Source: JAAYZK01 sp964535025 (GTDB taxonomy: Bacteria; Planctomycetota; Phycisphaerae; SM23-33; FEN-1343). Taken from it: a stretch of 30,629 nt of DNA. Location of the stretch: NCBI GenBank assembly GCA_964535025.1, contig CAZHRW010000205.1:1-30629 (forward strand), given 5' to 3'. Each line of letters begins with the position of its first letter. Within the stretch, counting starts at the first letter, position 1. Both the position numbers and the translations under genes were made by a program. The notes under the pieces were generated by a model. The model saw nothing but the letters and a program-made list of their open reading frames with translations, was not told where the DNA came from and did not search any database. Below are positions 7,387-16,186 of the stretch, piece after piece.

Positions 7387-8367
7387 TCACTCCATCGGGT
7401 AGGTCAGGCCCCACTGGGCCCGCAGTTGGTCCAACGTCTCGATCAGGGCGATCGTCTCGTCCAGGGGCATGATGTCCGACTCGGTCCGCCCGTCGGCGAT
7501 GCAGCGGGCGACCTCGTCGGCCTGGTAGTTGTAGCCGTTGCCGGTCATCTCGAGCCTGAGGGTCTCGACCTCGCCGCCGCGACTGACGATGAGGTCCGAG
7601 CCCTTCCACCACGAGCCGGTCAGGCGGATCTGCCCGTCGGCGCCGATGATCGTGGCCTCGTGGGGCGTGGTGGTCCGCACGCCGGTGGCGCACAGGGCGA
7701 GCGTATCGCCGGGGAACCTCACGACGAACGCGGCCTGCTCGTCGACGCCGGTGGCGCCGATCTGGGCGAAGCCCGTCACCGCCTGGGGCCGTCCGAGGAT
7801 CATCGCCGCCAGCGACAGCGGGTAGATGCCCACGTCGAGCAGCCCGCCGCCGGCCAGGGCGAGGTTGAACAGCCGCGCCTCGGGGTTGACCGCGGCGCGG
7901 AAGCCGAAGTCCGCCTGGATCATCCGCACCTCGCCGACGGCGCCCTCGCGGGCCAGGTCGACGGCCTTGCGGACCGACGGCAGGAAGCGCGACCACATCG
8001 CCTCCATGCAGAACACACCCGCGTCGCGGGCGGCGGCGACCACCTCGCGGGCCTGGCGCGCGTTGACGGTGAAGGGCTTTTCGCACAGGACCGCCTTGCC
8101 GCCGGCCACCACCCGCAGCGCGTTGGGGTGGTGCATCGGGTGGGGCGTGGCGATGTAAACCGCGTCGACGTCGTCGTCGGCCACCAGGGCCTCGTACGAG
8201 CCGTGCCGGTGCGGGATGTCATGCTCGTCGCCGAACGCCTCGGCCTTTTCCCGCGACCGCGAGCCGATCGCCATCAGGAGGCCCGACTCGCTCGCCGCCA
8301 GGCCCCGGGCGAATTGCCCGGCGATCCGACCGGCTCCGAGGATCCCCCAGCGCAGTTGATCTGCCAT
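7387..8367 (-). CDS. Gfo/Idh/MocA family oxidoreductase
   Basis: 326 residues. N-terminal Rossmann fold with the GILGAGRIAG dinucleotide loop (residues 8-17), the family signature CEKPFTVN (EKP at 96-98) and a C-terminal alpha/beta substrate domain. These enzymes oxidise or reduce sugars and cyclitols with tightly held NAD(P). Start chosen at ATG 8367, nine bases after AAAGGA; the frame extends six codons to a TTG that would sit on the ribosome binding site. It is the first gene of a two-gene operon with the downstream aldo/keto reductase and divergent from the polyamine operon. A specific substrate cannot be named. Confidence 0.93.
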   Translation of the reverse strand: MADQLRWGILGAGRIAGQFARGLAASESGLLMAIGSRSREKAEAFGDEHDIPHRHGSYEALVADDDVDAVYIATPHPMHHPNALRVVAGGKAVLCEKPFTVNARQAREVVAAARDAGVFCMEAMWSRFLPSVRKAVDLAREGAVGEVRMIQADFGFRAAVNPEARLFNLALAGGGLLDVGIYPLSLAAMILGRPQAVTGFAQIGATGVDEQAAFVVRFPGDTLALCATGVRTTTPHEATIIGADGQIRLTGSWWKGSDLIVSRGGEVETLRLEMTGNGYNYQADEVARCIADGRTESDIMPLDETIALIETLDQLRAQWGLTYPME

Positions 8368-8406
8368 CGTTCCATATCCTTTCAATAGAGGCGATTTCGT
8401 GCGACC

Positions 8407-8434
8407 ATTCTAGCAAGCGACGCGAGCCGAACAA
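8407..8434 (-). promoter_or_regulatory. promoter of the Gfo/Idh - AKR pair
   Basis: Minus strand -10 TAGAAT (8412-8407) with a weak -35 TTGTTC (8434-8429) at a 16-bp spacer, 39 bases upstream of the start codon. Confidence 0.5.
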
Positions 8435-8480
8435 GGGCGGACCGGCCTCGCGGCCGCGGGGAAAACCCGTCGCGAAAAGC

Positions 8481-8508
8481 TTGCACGGGACGGTCCAACA
8501 CGTACAAT
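8481..8508 (+). promoter_or_regulatory. promoter of the polyamine operon
   Basis: -35 TTGCAC (8481-8486), 16-bp spacer, -10 TACAAT (8503-8508). The leader is about 50 nt and contains GGGAGG (8552-8557) ahead of ATG 8564. Confidence 0.65.
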
Positions 8509-8563
8509 CACGCGGCTCGCCCTCGGGCGACGTCGCCGCGGTTGAGGCGACGGGAGGTTTGGG

Positions 8564-9754
<1,191 letters not shown>

Positions 9755-9782
9755 CTACCTTGCGTAGAGAAAGGGCCCCGCA

Positions 9783-11003
9783 TTGAGAGTACAAACCCAA
9801 CCCGCCGGCCTCCACCGGCCGCTCGACTACCGAACGCTGCCCATCGAAACCCCAAGCTTCGTGATCGACCGGGCCCTGCTCCGTCGCAACATGAAGCTGC
9901 TCGCCGATATCCAGGTCCGCGCCGACTGCACCATCCTGCTGGCGATGAAGGGGTTCGCCACCTGGGCGTTCTTCGACGAGATGGCCCCCTACCTCGGCGG
10001 CGTCGCCGCCTCCAGCCCGTACGAGGCGCGACTGGCGCGGGAGATGTTCAACGGCGGGGAGGTCCACGTCTACTCCCCGGCCTACACGGCCGAGGAGGTC
10101 GATGAGCTGACCGACCTGGCTGACCACGTCGTGTTCAACTCCTTCCGCCAGTGGCACACGCATCGCGACGCCGTCGCACGCGCCGGGCGACCCATCGAGG
10201 CGGGGCTGCGGATCAACCCGGAGTACTCCGAGGTCCGCGTCGAGATCTACAACCCCTGCACGATCCGCTCGCGGTTCGGCATCCGCATCAACGACTTCGA
10301 CGGCAACAACCTGGACGGCATCACCGGCCTGCACTTCCACACCATGTGCCAGCAGGGCGCCGACGTGCTCGTCCGCACCCTCGGGCAGGTCGAGGAGCTG
10401 TTCGGCAGATACTTCCCCCAGCTCACCTGGATCAACTTCGGCGGCGGCCACCATATCACCCGCCCCGGCTACGACATCGACCTGCTCTGCGAAACCATTC
10501 GCGACTTCCGCCGGCGCACCGGGCTGAGGGTGTACCTCGAACCCGGCGAGGCCCACGTGATGAACACCGGCTTCCTGGTCACCGAGGTGCTCGACATCAT
10601 CGAGAACCCCCACTCGGCCGACATCGCCATCGTCGACGCCTCCGCCGCCGCCCACATGCCCGACGTGATGGAAATGCCCTACACCCCCGAGGTGTGGCAC
10701 GGACGCGTCTGCTACGACGACCACTTCGAGGCGCCGCTCGACGAGTTCGGCCACAAGTACCTCCTCGGCGGCAAGACCTGCCTGTCGGGGGACATTATCG
10801 GCGAGTACGGCTTCGACGCCGAACTGACCGTCGGCGACCGGCTCGTGCTGACCGACATGGCCCAGTACACCCTGGTCAAAACCACCATGTTCAACGGCAT
10901 CCGCCACCCGTCGATCGTCAGCGTCGATTCGGACATCCCCGGCGGCGACGTCAAGGTCATCCGCGAGTTCGGTTACGAGGATTACAGACGCCGGCTGGGA
11001 TAA
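9783..11003 (+). CDS. nspC: carboxynorspermidine decarboxylase
   Basis: 406 residues, a fold-III PLP decarboxylase. Lys56 in LLAMKGFATW is the expected Schiff-base lysine. HFHTMCQQG, the glycine-rich phosphate loop INFGGGHH and LEPGEAH are NspC family signatures. It removes the carboxylate of carboxynorspermidine or carboxyspermidine to give norspermidine or spermidine. The start is a TTG at 9783; no ATG or GTG occurs at the expected N-terminus and the next ATG would delete ~36 conserved residues. An AAAGGG sits about 7-8 bases upstream. With agmatinase downstream, spermidine is the likelier product. Confidence 0.94.
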   Translation: MRVQTQPAGLHRPLDYRTLPIETPSFVIDRALLRRNMKLLADIQVRADCTILLAMKGFATWAFFDEMAPYLGGVAASSPYEARLAREMFNGGEVHVYSPAYTAEEVDELTDLADHVVFNSFRQWHTHRDAVARAGRPIEAGLRINPEYSEVRVEIYNPCTIRSRFGIRINDFDGNNLDGITGLHFHTMCQQGADVLVRTLGQVEELFGRYFPQLTWINFGGGHHITRPGYDIDLLCETIRDFRRRTGLRVYLEPGEAHVMNTGFLVTEVLDIIENPHSADIAIVDASAAAHMPDVMEMPYTPEVWHGRVCYDDHFEAPLDEFGHKYLLGGKTCLSGDIIGEYGFDAELTVGDRLVLTDMAQYTLVKTTMFNGIRHPSIVSVDSDIPGGDVKVIREFGYEDYRRRLG

Positions 11004-11008
11004 ACGGC

Positions 11009-11902
11009 ATGACGAAAGAACCCGTGATGGTGGAAGATTATACCCCCGGCACCTTCCTGGGCCTGCGACCGCCGTCGGACGCGGCGGCCGTGCGCTACGC
11101 GGTGCTGCCGGTGCCTTACGAGGGCACCGTCTGCTGCGGGACGGGCGCGGCCGAGGGCCCGGCGGCGATCCTGGCCGCGTCGCCCCACATGGAACGCTAC
11201 GACGAGCAGACCGGCGTGCATCTCGACCGCTGCGGGATCCTCACCGCCGCGGCGGTCGAACCGGCCGACGCGCCGGCCGAGCAGATGCGCCGCGTCTACG
11301 ATGCCTGCCGCGCCCAGCACGAGGCCGGGCGATTCGTCCTGGTGCTCGGCGGCGAGCACTCGATCACCGCACCGGCCGTGCGGGCCGCGATCGACGTCGC
11401 CGGGCCGCTCAGCGTGCTGCAGATCGACGCCCACGCCGACCTGCGGGATGCCTATACCGGCGGCAAGTACTCCCACGCTTCAGTCATGCGCCGCATCAGC
11501 GAGCTGACCGACACGTTCGTTCAGGTGGGCGTCCGCAGCTACTCGGCCGAGGAGGCCGCCCAGTGCCCCGAGGCCATCGGGCGCCTGATCACCGACCGCC
11601 ACGTCCGTGCGGACCTCGACGGGGCGATCGCGGCGATCCTCGAGCGCCTCACCGATCGCGTGTACGTGACCATCGACATGGATGCCTTCGAGCCCGGCCT
11701 CGCCCCCGGCGTCGGCACGCCCGAGCCGGGCGGGCTGACCTGGTTCGAGCTGACCGACATCCTCCGCGCCATCACCCGCGGCAAGACGATCTGCGCCGCC
11801 GACATCGTCGAGACCGCCCCCCTCCCGGGACAACTTCTCACCGAGTTCACCGCCGCACGTTTGGCCGGCAAGCTCATCGCCTACAGCGCATCTACTCGAT
11901 GA
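11009..11902 (+). CDS. speB: agmatinase (ureohydrolase family)
   Basis: 297 residues. Binuclear manganese ligands are visible: GGEHS (His117), then DAHADLRD (Asp140, His142, Asp144), and the TIDMDAFEP motif with GVGTPEPGG. It hydrolyses agmatine to putrescine and urea; putrescine then feeds the carboxyspermidine synthase encoded two genes upstream. Arginine decarboxylase, needed to supply agmatine, is not in this window. Start ATG 11009 lies 5 bases after nspC's stop; a second ATG at 11027 is possible. Arginase or guanidinobutyrase activity is an alternative, but the neighbours argue for agmatinase. Its 3' end overlaps the convergent Fe-S gene by 11 bases. Confidence 0.93.
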   Translation: MTKEPVMVEDYTPGTFLGLRPPSDAAAVRYAVLPVPYEGTVCCGTGAAEGPAAILAASPHMERYDEQTGVHLDRCGILTAAAVEPADAPAEQMRRVYDACRAQHEAGRFVLVLGGEHSITAPAVRAAIDVAGPLSVLQIDAHADLRDAYTGGKYSHASVMRRISELTDTFVQVGVRSYSAEEAAQCPEAIGRLITDRHVRADLDGAIAAILERLTDRVYVTIDMDAFEPGLAPGVGTPEPGGLTWFELTDILRAITRGKTICAADIVETAPLPGQLLTEFTAARLAGKLIAYSASTR

Positions 11903-12794
11903 CCCACTGCTCGCCCTCGATCATGGGCGTGCGGTAGGTTTCGGCCAGGCGACCGGCTTTCTCGAGGTGGTCGACACAGGCCCGCACGCAGCCGCGCCCG
12001 CCGCAGGTGGACTGGTGGCGGAAACGCCGCTGGAGGAACTGGAAGTAGTGCGGCGGGTTGTCGCGGGAGCTGTCGGGGCCGACGAACGGCGAGTAGGTCG
12101 GATCCCAGCCCTGGTGGATGGGCGCGCACCTGGCGCAGTCCAACGGCACGTGGGTGTAGGTGTAGTCGCCGATGCGGACTTCGCAGGTCCGTTCGCCGTC
12201 CAGGGCGTCGGCCGGACAGGCGCGGGTGCAGGCGCCGCAGTCGTCGCAGACCGAACCCGGCGGCAGTTGCTCATCGCCGACCAGCTCGGCGTCGGTGAGG
12301 ATGCCGAACATCCGCTGTCGCGGCCCGAACTGCGGCGTGAGAAACAGCTTGCTGCGGCCCAGTTCGCCCAGCCCCGCCGCACAGCCGATGACCCGCAGGC
12401 TGATCCCCCCGTCGGGCCGCGTGCCCCCCGGGCGGACCGGCCGACCGGTGTGGAAGGCGAAGGGGTTGTGCAGCGGCACCGACGTGTAGCCGTGCCGCTC
12501 CAGATGAAGGATGATCTTCCGCAGCAGGTGCGGGGCGAGGATCTCGTTGAGGTACTGGTAGGAATCGCAGTTGTACGCCTGCCAGTAGTTGCCCTCCTCG
12601 ATCGTCTTGAGCGCCCCGCGCAGCATGCGGACGCCCAGGGCGATGACGCTGCGGGTGTGCGAGAAGATCCCGGCCGGATGAAACCCTTCCGGGGCGCCGG
12701 CGAAACGCTCGATCGGCGCGATGCCGACCAGGTCGGCCCCCGCCTCCAGGGCAATCCGTTTCACATCCCGCGTTAGTTCAGTGGGGTCGGCCAT
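11892..12794 (-). CDS. QueG-like 4Fe-4S protein (epoxyqueuosine reductase relative)
   Basis: 300 residues. The N-terminal half resembles the QueG/reductive-dehalogenase-like corrinoid-binding region (DLVGIAPIERFAGAP, SVIALGVRML, GELGRSKLFLTPQFGPRQR). A classic cluster motif CDDCGACTRACP (C-x2-C-x2-C-x3-C-P) follows. Downstream Cys residues (CARC; then CGGRGCVRAC) may hold a second cluster but are not spaced as in true QueG, and the HEAT-repeat tail of QueG is absent. It is therefore probably a reductase of unknown substrate rather than the tRNA enzyme. It is the last gene of the four-gene operon starting at 15110, 14 bases after the AKR gene, and its stop overlaps speB convergently. Confidence 0.85.
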   Translation of the reverse strand: MADPTELTRDVKRIALEAGADLVGIAPIERFAGAPEGFHPAGIFSHTRSVIALGVRMLRGALKTIEEGNYWQAYNCDSYQYLNEILAPHLLRKIILHLERHGYTSVPLHNPFAFHTGRPVRPGGTRPDGGISLRVIGCAAGLGELGRSKLFLTPQFGPRQRMFGILTDAELVGDEQLPPGSVCDDCGACTRACPADALDGERTCEVRIGDYTYTHVPLDCARCAPIHQGWDPTYSPFVGPDSSRDNPPHYFQFLQRRFRHQSTCGGRGCVRACVDHLEKAGRLAETYRTPMIEGEQWVIE

Positions 12795-12808
12795 GGGGTG
12801 CCTCCTGA

Positions 12809-13747
12809 TCAGTTGCCCGAGACGTCGTCGACGTCGGCGAAGAGCGTCTCCAGCCGCCGGCGGTCTTCGCCGGGCAGGTCGGGCCGGTGGTGCGAGGCGA
12901 GGTTGGCCCGGAGATGGTCGAGGTCGCCGGTGCCCGAGAGGATCACGTCGCAGCCGGGCTCGTACAGGCAGAAGCGGTAGGCCGCGTCGGGAATCGAGAC
13001 GGCCCCGCCGTCGTGGACGAGCCAGCCGAGCGGGTCGTCCAGGTCCACCGCGCCGCCGTCGAGCTTCCCGCGCTCGATCAGGCCCTCCAGCGTGGCGCGG
13101 AGGTGGGCCGGGTTGCTGAGGGCCCGCCGGACGGCGAACATGATCAGCGTGCCGATGTCCCTGGCCTGCGTCCGCGGGAAGACCCTCTGACGGGCGGTCT
13201 GGTTGAGCAGGTTGAAGCCGACCATCATCACGTCCCAGCAGTCGTCGTCGAGAGCCATCTCCAGCATGGCGTGGCCGGGGTCGCTGCCGAACTCCTCGGT
13301 GATCCCCAGGAAGCGGATCTTGCCCTGATCGCGCAGTCGCTCCATGACCGGCACGAGTTCGTCGCGGGCGTAGCCGTAGCGGTCCGGCGCCACGCCGTGC
13401 ATGTGGTAGATGTCGACCGCCTCGACGCCCAGGCGCGACAGGCTGGCCTCCAGCGAGGCGACGACGTCGGCGGCCGTGGGGGGCGTCGGGCCCCAGGTGC
13501 TCTTCTTGGTCGAGAGGATCACGTCGTCGCGTGCGGCCTCGCGCAGGGCCTTGCCCACGATCGCCTCGGTCCGGTACGACTCGGCGGTATCGATGAAGTT
13601 CACTCCCGCGTCGAGCGCGGCGCGGACAATGGCGACGGACTCGGCCTCGTCGGCGTCGCGGCTGCGGCCCAGACGGCTGTGACCGCCGCCGCCGAGGCCC
13701 ATGATCGAAGCGTGCAAGTCGGTTCGTCCCAGTCGTCGACGTTCCAT
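12809..13747 (-). CDS. aldo/keto reductase (second, distinct type)
   Basis: 312 residues. N-terminal MERRRLGRTDLHASIMGLGGGG is typical of YghZ/Tas-like AKRs. Catalytic residues: Asp53 and Tyr58 in FIDTAESY, Lys81 in ILSTKKS, His117 in YHMHGV. The start ATG 13747 lies behind GGAGGG (11-base spacing); the frame is open far upstream but that part is antisense-like read-through over the transporter gene and has no AKR sequence. It lies between the AEC transporter (17-base gap) and the Fe-S protein, so it probably acts on the compound that operon imports or modifies. It is clearly different in sequence from the AKR at 6417-7379. Confidence 0.92.
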   Translation of the reverse strand: MERRRLGRTDLHASIMGLGGGGHSRLGRSRDADEAESVAIVRAALDAGVNFIDTAESYRTEAIVGKALREAARDDVILSTKKSTWGPTPPTAADVVASLEASLSRLGVEAVDIYHMHGVAPDRYGYARDELVPVMERLRDQGKIRFLGITEEFGSDPGHAMLEMALDDDCWDVMMVGFNLLNQTARQRVFPRTQARDIGTLIMFAVRRALSNPAHLRATLEGLIERGKLDGGAVDLDDPLGWLVHDGGAVSIPDAAYRFCLYEPGCDVILSGTGDLDHLRANLASHHRPDLPGEDRRRLETLFADVDDVSGN

Positions 13748-13764
13748 TTGCGCATGACCCTCCG

Positions 13765-14793
13765 TCAGAATCCCGGCAACAGGCCGCTCTGGGCGAGGAA
13801 GATGACCAACGTCACGGTGATCGGCGACAGCAGCGTCGAGAGGAACACGACCCGGGCGGCGAAGTCGGGGTGGTTCTGGAATTCCAGGCACAGCAGCATC
13901 GTATTGACCGCCGTCGGCGCCGCCGTGCTGATCAGCAGCACCTGGGAGACGAACGGGCTGATCTCGACGCCGACCAGGCGGAAGGCGTAGATCGCCCCCA
14001 GGCCGATTGCCGGCCCGGCCAACAGGCGCAGGGCGACGGCGAGAACCAGCGGATCGCGCGTGGCGCCCCGGCGGATCGTCGCCAGTTGGGCGCCGAGCGT
14101 GAGGACCGCCACCGCGATGAACGCCTCGCTGACCTTCTCCACCACCTCCCACACCGGCGCGACGGCCTGGTCGACCCATGGATGGGCGTCGCCCAGCAGC
14201 GTGCGGACCTGCACCGTCACCGCGCCGGCGGCGATCGCATACAGCGGCGGGAGCCGGAGGATATGCCGCAGCGTCTCCGACAGCCGCCGGGCGCGACCGC
14301 CGGCCACCACGGCGATGCCGAGTGTGAAGCCGATGAGGTTCTGGCTGATCATCACGAACGCCTGATAGCCCACGGCCGCCGAGGCCATGCCGGACGGCTC
14401 GAAGGCCAGCCGCTGGACGGGCAGGCCGAAATTGCCGGAGTTGTAGAACATCGTCGTCATCATCATCGCCCGGCGCAGCGACGGGTCCGCCCCCCGCGCC
14501 CGCGCGGCGAGGTAGGCGAGCGTGCCCTGGAGCGCGAGCATCGTCAGGGCAAAGGCGATCACCAGCCCCACGGCATTGATGGTCAGTTCCGAGGTGAGGA
14601 TCGAATGGTAGACGATGGCCGGGATGACGAAATAGAAGTTGAGCAGGCGCAGCGTGCGCATGTCCAGTTTGCCGAGCCGCTGGATCGCGTAGCCGATCGC
14701 CGCGATCAGCAGCACCGGCAGGATCACCCCGTGGAAAATCTGTCCCAACCGCCCGAACAGATCGAACCACGCCGCCGCGATCACGAAAGCCAT
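13765..14793 (-). CDS. AEC-family (auxin efflux carrier-like) transporter
   Basis: 342 residues, about ten hydrophobic segments in two halves with a central hydrophilic link, as in the AEC/membrane transport protein family. Typical family features are FYNSGNFGLPV in the first half and STAAPTAVNTMLL near the C-terminus (crossover-helix region). Members move small organic anions such as malate or other carboxylates; auxin transport is a plant property. ATG 14793 chosen because it follows AAGGTGG; an upstream in-frame ATG (14844) would overlap the Dabb gene. Second gene of a four-gene operon, 17 bases after the Dabb stop. Confidence 0.9.
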   Translation of the reverse strand: MAFVIAAAWFDLFGRLGQIFHGVILPVLLIAAIGYAIQRLGKLDMRTLRLLNFYFVIPAIVYHSILTSELTINAVGLVIAFALTMLALQGTLAYLAARARGADPSLRRAMMMTTMFYNSGNFGLPVQRLAFEPSGMASAAVGYQAFVMISQNLIGFTLGIAVVAGGRARRLSETLRHILRLPPLYAIAAGAVTVQVRTLLGDAHPWVDQAVAPVWEVVEKVSEAFIAVAVLTLGAQLATIRRGATRDPLVLAVALRLLAGPAIGLGAIYAFRLVGVEISPFVSQVLLISTAAPTAVNTMLLCLEFQNHPDFAARVVFLSTLLSPITVTLVIFLAQSGLLPGF

Positions 14794-14810
14794 CGTACCC
14801 ACCTTTTTAG

Positions 14811-15110
14811 TCAGTCGGCGTCGTAGACGAGGAATCGCGTCCACATCGCCGAGAACGTCTCGACGAAGTCGCGGTGCAGCGGGTCGGCCTGGTAGGCGTC
14901 GTGGGCGACGAGGTCATCGAGAATGACCGTCACCGCGATGGAGTAGGAATCGTCGACCACCGGCCGTTTGGCCGTCGCCGCCGGCGTCCCGACGTAGAGG
15001 GCGCCGACCGCCTCGACGTCGGCCAGGCCTTCCAGGCCGGCGCGGAAGCGGGCGCGGTCGTCGTCGGAGAGGTCGTCTTTGAGCCAGAAGTAGACCGAGT
15101 GGACGAGCAT
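14811..15110 (-). CDS. Dabb (stress-responsive alpha/beta barrel) protein
   Basis: 99 residues. It starts MLVHSVYFWLKDDLSDDDRARF and ends ...ADPLHRDFVETFSAMWTRFLVYD, the dimeric ferredoxin-like Dabb domain pattern. The conserved His in VHSVYFWLK and the PLH.DF segment are visible. Dabb domains form dimeric barrels that bind small hydrophobic ligands and in some cases catalyse cyclisation or hydroxylation. First gene of the Dabb - AEC - AKR - Fe-S operon; no function can be stated beyond a small-molecule role. Confidence 0.88.
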   Translation of the reverse strand: MLVHSVYFWLKDDLSDDDRARFRAGLEGLADVEAVGALYVGTPAATAKRPVVDDSYSIAVTVILDDLVAHDAYQADPLHRDFVETFSAMWTRFLVYDAD

Positions 15111-15171
15111 GCGTTCATCCTCACCGTGAACGGGTGTTGTGCGCCTGGCCCCCGCGGGCCCGCACGGTCAA

Positions 15172-15200
15172 GATGTATCGCACAATGGCGGCGGCGTCAA
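15172..15200 (-). promoter_or_regulatory. weak promoter candidate for the Dabb operon
   Basis: Minus strand TTGACG (15200-15195), 17-bp spacer, then TACATC (15177-15172). The -35 is good, the -10 poor. Confidence 0.3.
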
Positions 15201-15215
15201 CGGTGCGGCGAGTTG

Positions 15216-15878
15216 TCAGGCGGTCACGGCGCGGTCGCGGGCGATCACCTGGCAGGTGCTGACGAGGATCATCATGGCCATCGTCGCGGTCGGCCCGTCG
15301 GCGGCGGTGGCCCCGTCGGCGACGGCGGCCGCCGCGTCGACCAGGGGCCGCCAGCCGAGCCGTTCGCCGGCGGCGCGCAGGGCATCGGCCCGCCCGGCCA
15401 GGGCGGGGTAGTCCCGGTGGAGCAGCGCGTCGATCATCGCGGCGGTCACGACCGGCAGGTGATCGACAAAGGCCTCGACGGCCGACGGATCGCCCGCCTC
15501 GTCGGCCCGGTGCCCCTCGACCGCCGCCGGCTGCAGCAGACCGGCGGTGCGGACGGGCCGTTCGGCCAGGAGGTACTCGGCCGCGTCACGGTAGGCGCTG
15601 CGGGAGTCGGCCAGGGCCTGCTCGGCCCGCGCCAGCGACTGGCGGACCACCGCCAGCCACCGGCAGCCGGCCGCCAGCGGGACCAGCCCCACCGCCAGGG
15701 CCGCCAGGAAGAGCATCCCCCGCAGCGGCTCGTCCGCCCGGGTCGTCGCCAGGTACAGCGCGGCGAACAGCCCGCACGCCACGCCGGCCGCGGGCATGAA
15801 ATACAGGACCGCCCGGCGGGCGTGGTCCGTCGGGCCAGGATGTCGGTCACGATCCGAATCCGATGACGTCAGACGCAT
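15216..15878 (-). CDS. two-TM membrane protein with degenerate HPt-like domain
   Basis: 220 residues. Two hydrophobic segments lie at ~23-45 and ~54-72, followed by a charged helix (~74-105, coiled-coil-like: VVRQSLARAEQALADSRSAYRDA). The C-terminal ~85 residues read like a histidine phosphotransfer (HPt) four-helix bundle: AFVDHLPVVTAAMIDALLHRDYPALAGRADALRAAGERLGW. In the canonical LAHxLKGAG motif the phosphorylated His and the following Lys-Gly are replaced (RADALRAAG), so phosphotransfer is unlikely. Possibly a docking or inhibitory relative of HPt proteins, or an unrelated helical bundle. It is monocistronic and divergent from the DRTGG gene. The Shine-Dalgarno is poor (GGGGGG-CGAACC-ATG). 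Confidence 0.75.
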   Translation of the reverse strand: MRLTSSDSDRDRHPGPTDHARRAVLYFMPAAGVACGLFAALYLATTRADEPLRGMLFLAALAVGLVPLAAGCRWLAVVRQSLARAEQALADSRSAYRDAAEYLLAERPVRTAGLLQPAAVEGHRADEAGDPSAVEAFVDHLPVVTAAMIDALLHRDYPALAGRADALRAAGERLGWRPLVDAAAAVADGATAADGPTATMAMMILVSTCQVIARDRAVTA

Positions 15879-16060
15879 GGTTCGCCCCCCGATGATGTTC
15901 GGCGAGCCCCTGACGGGCGGACCGGGACCACCGTCAGACGGGCCGTGATACAGGTTGAGTCCCCCTGCGATCGTCGCGCGGCGGCGGCACGCGGGCCGCC
16001 GGCCTGATCAGTGTATCGGAAACGCACCGGGGGAATCTTGACCAATCCAACGCCGCCCCG

Positions 16061-16095
16061 TCGGGCCCGCTGTCGGGCCCGCCCGTCGGGCCCGC
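16061..16095. repeat. three palindromic repeats TCGGGCCCGC
   Basis: TCGGGCCCGC occurs at 16061-16070, 16073-16082 and 16086-16095, with periods of 12 and 13 bp. Each copy centres on GGGCCC. The array lies ~90 bp upstream of the DRTGG gene in the ~308-bp divergent intergenic region; nothing else is recognised in 15879-16186. Confidence 0.6.
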
Positions 16096-16186
16096 TTGCA
16101 TGGACGGCGTCGGGGGGATACACTTGCCTGGACCCGGGGCGCCCGCGGCGCCCGCTGTGACGAGTGCCGGGGCGAATGGAGCCACC

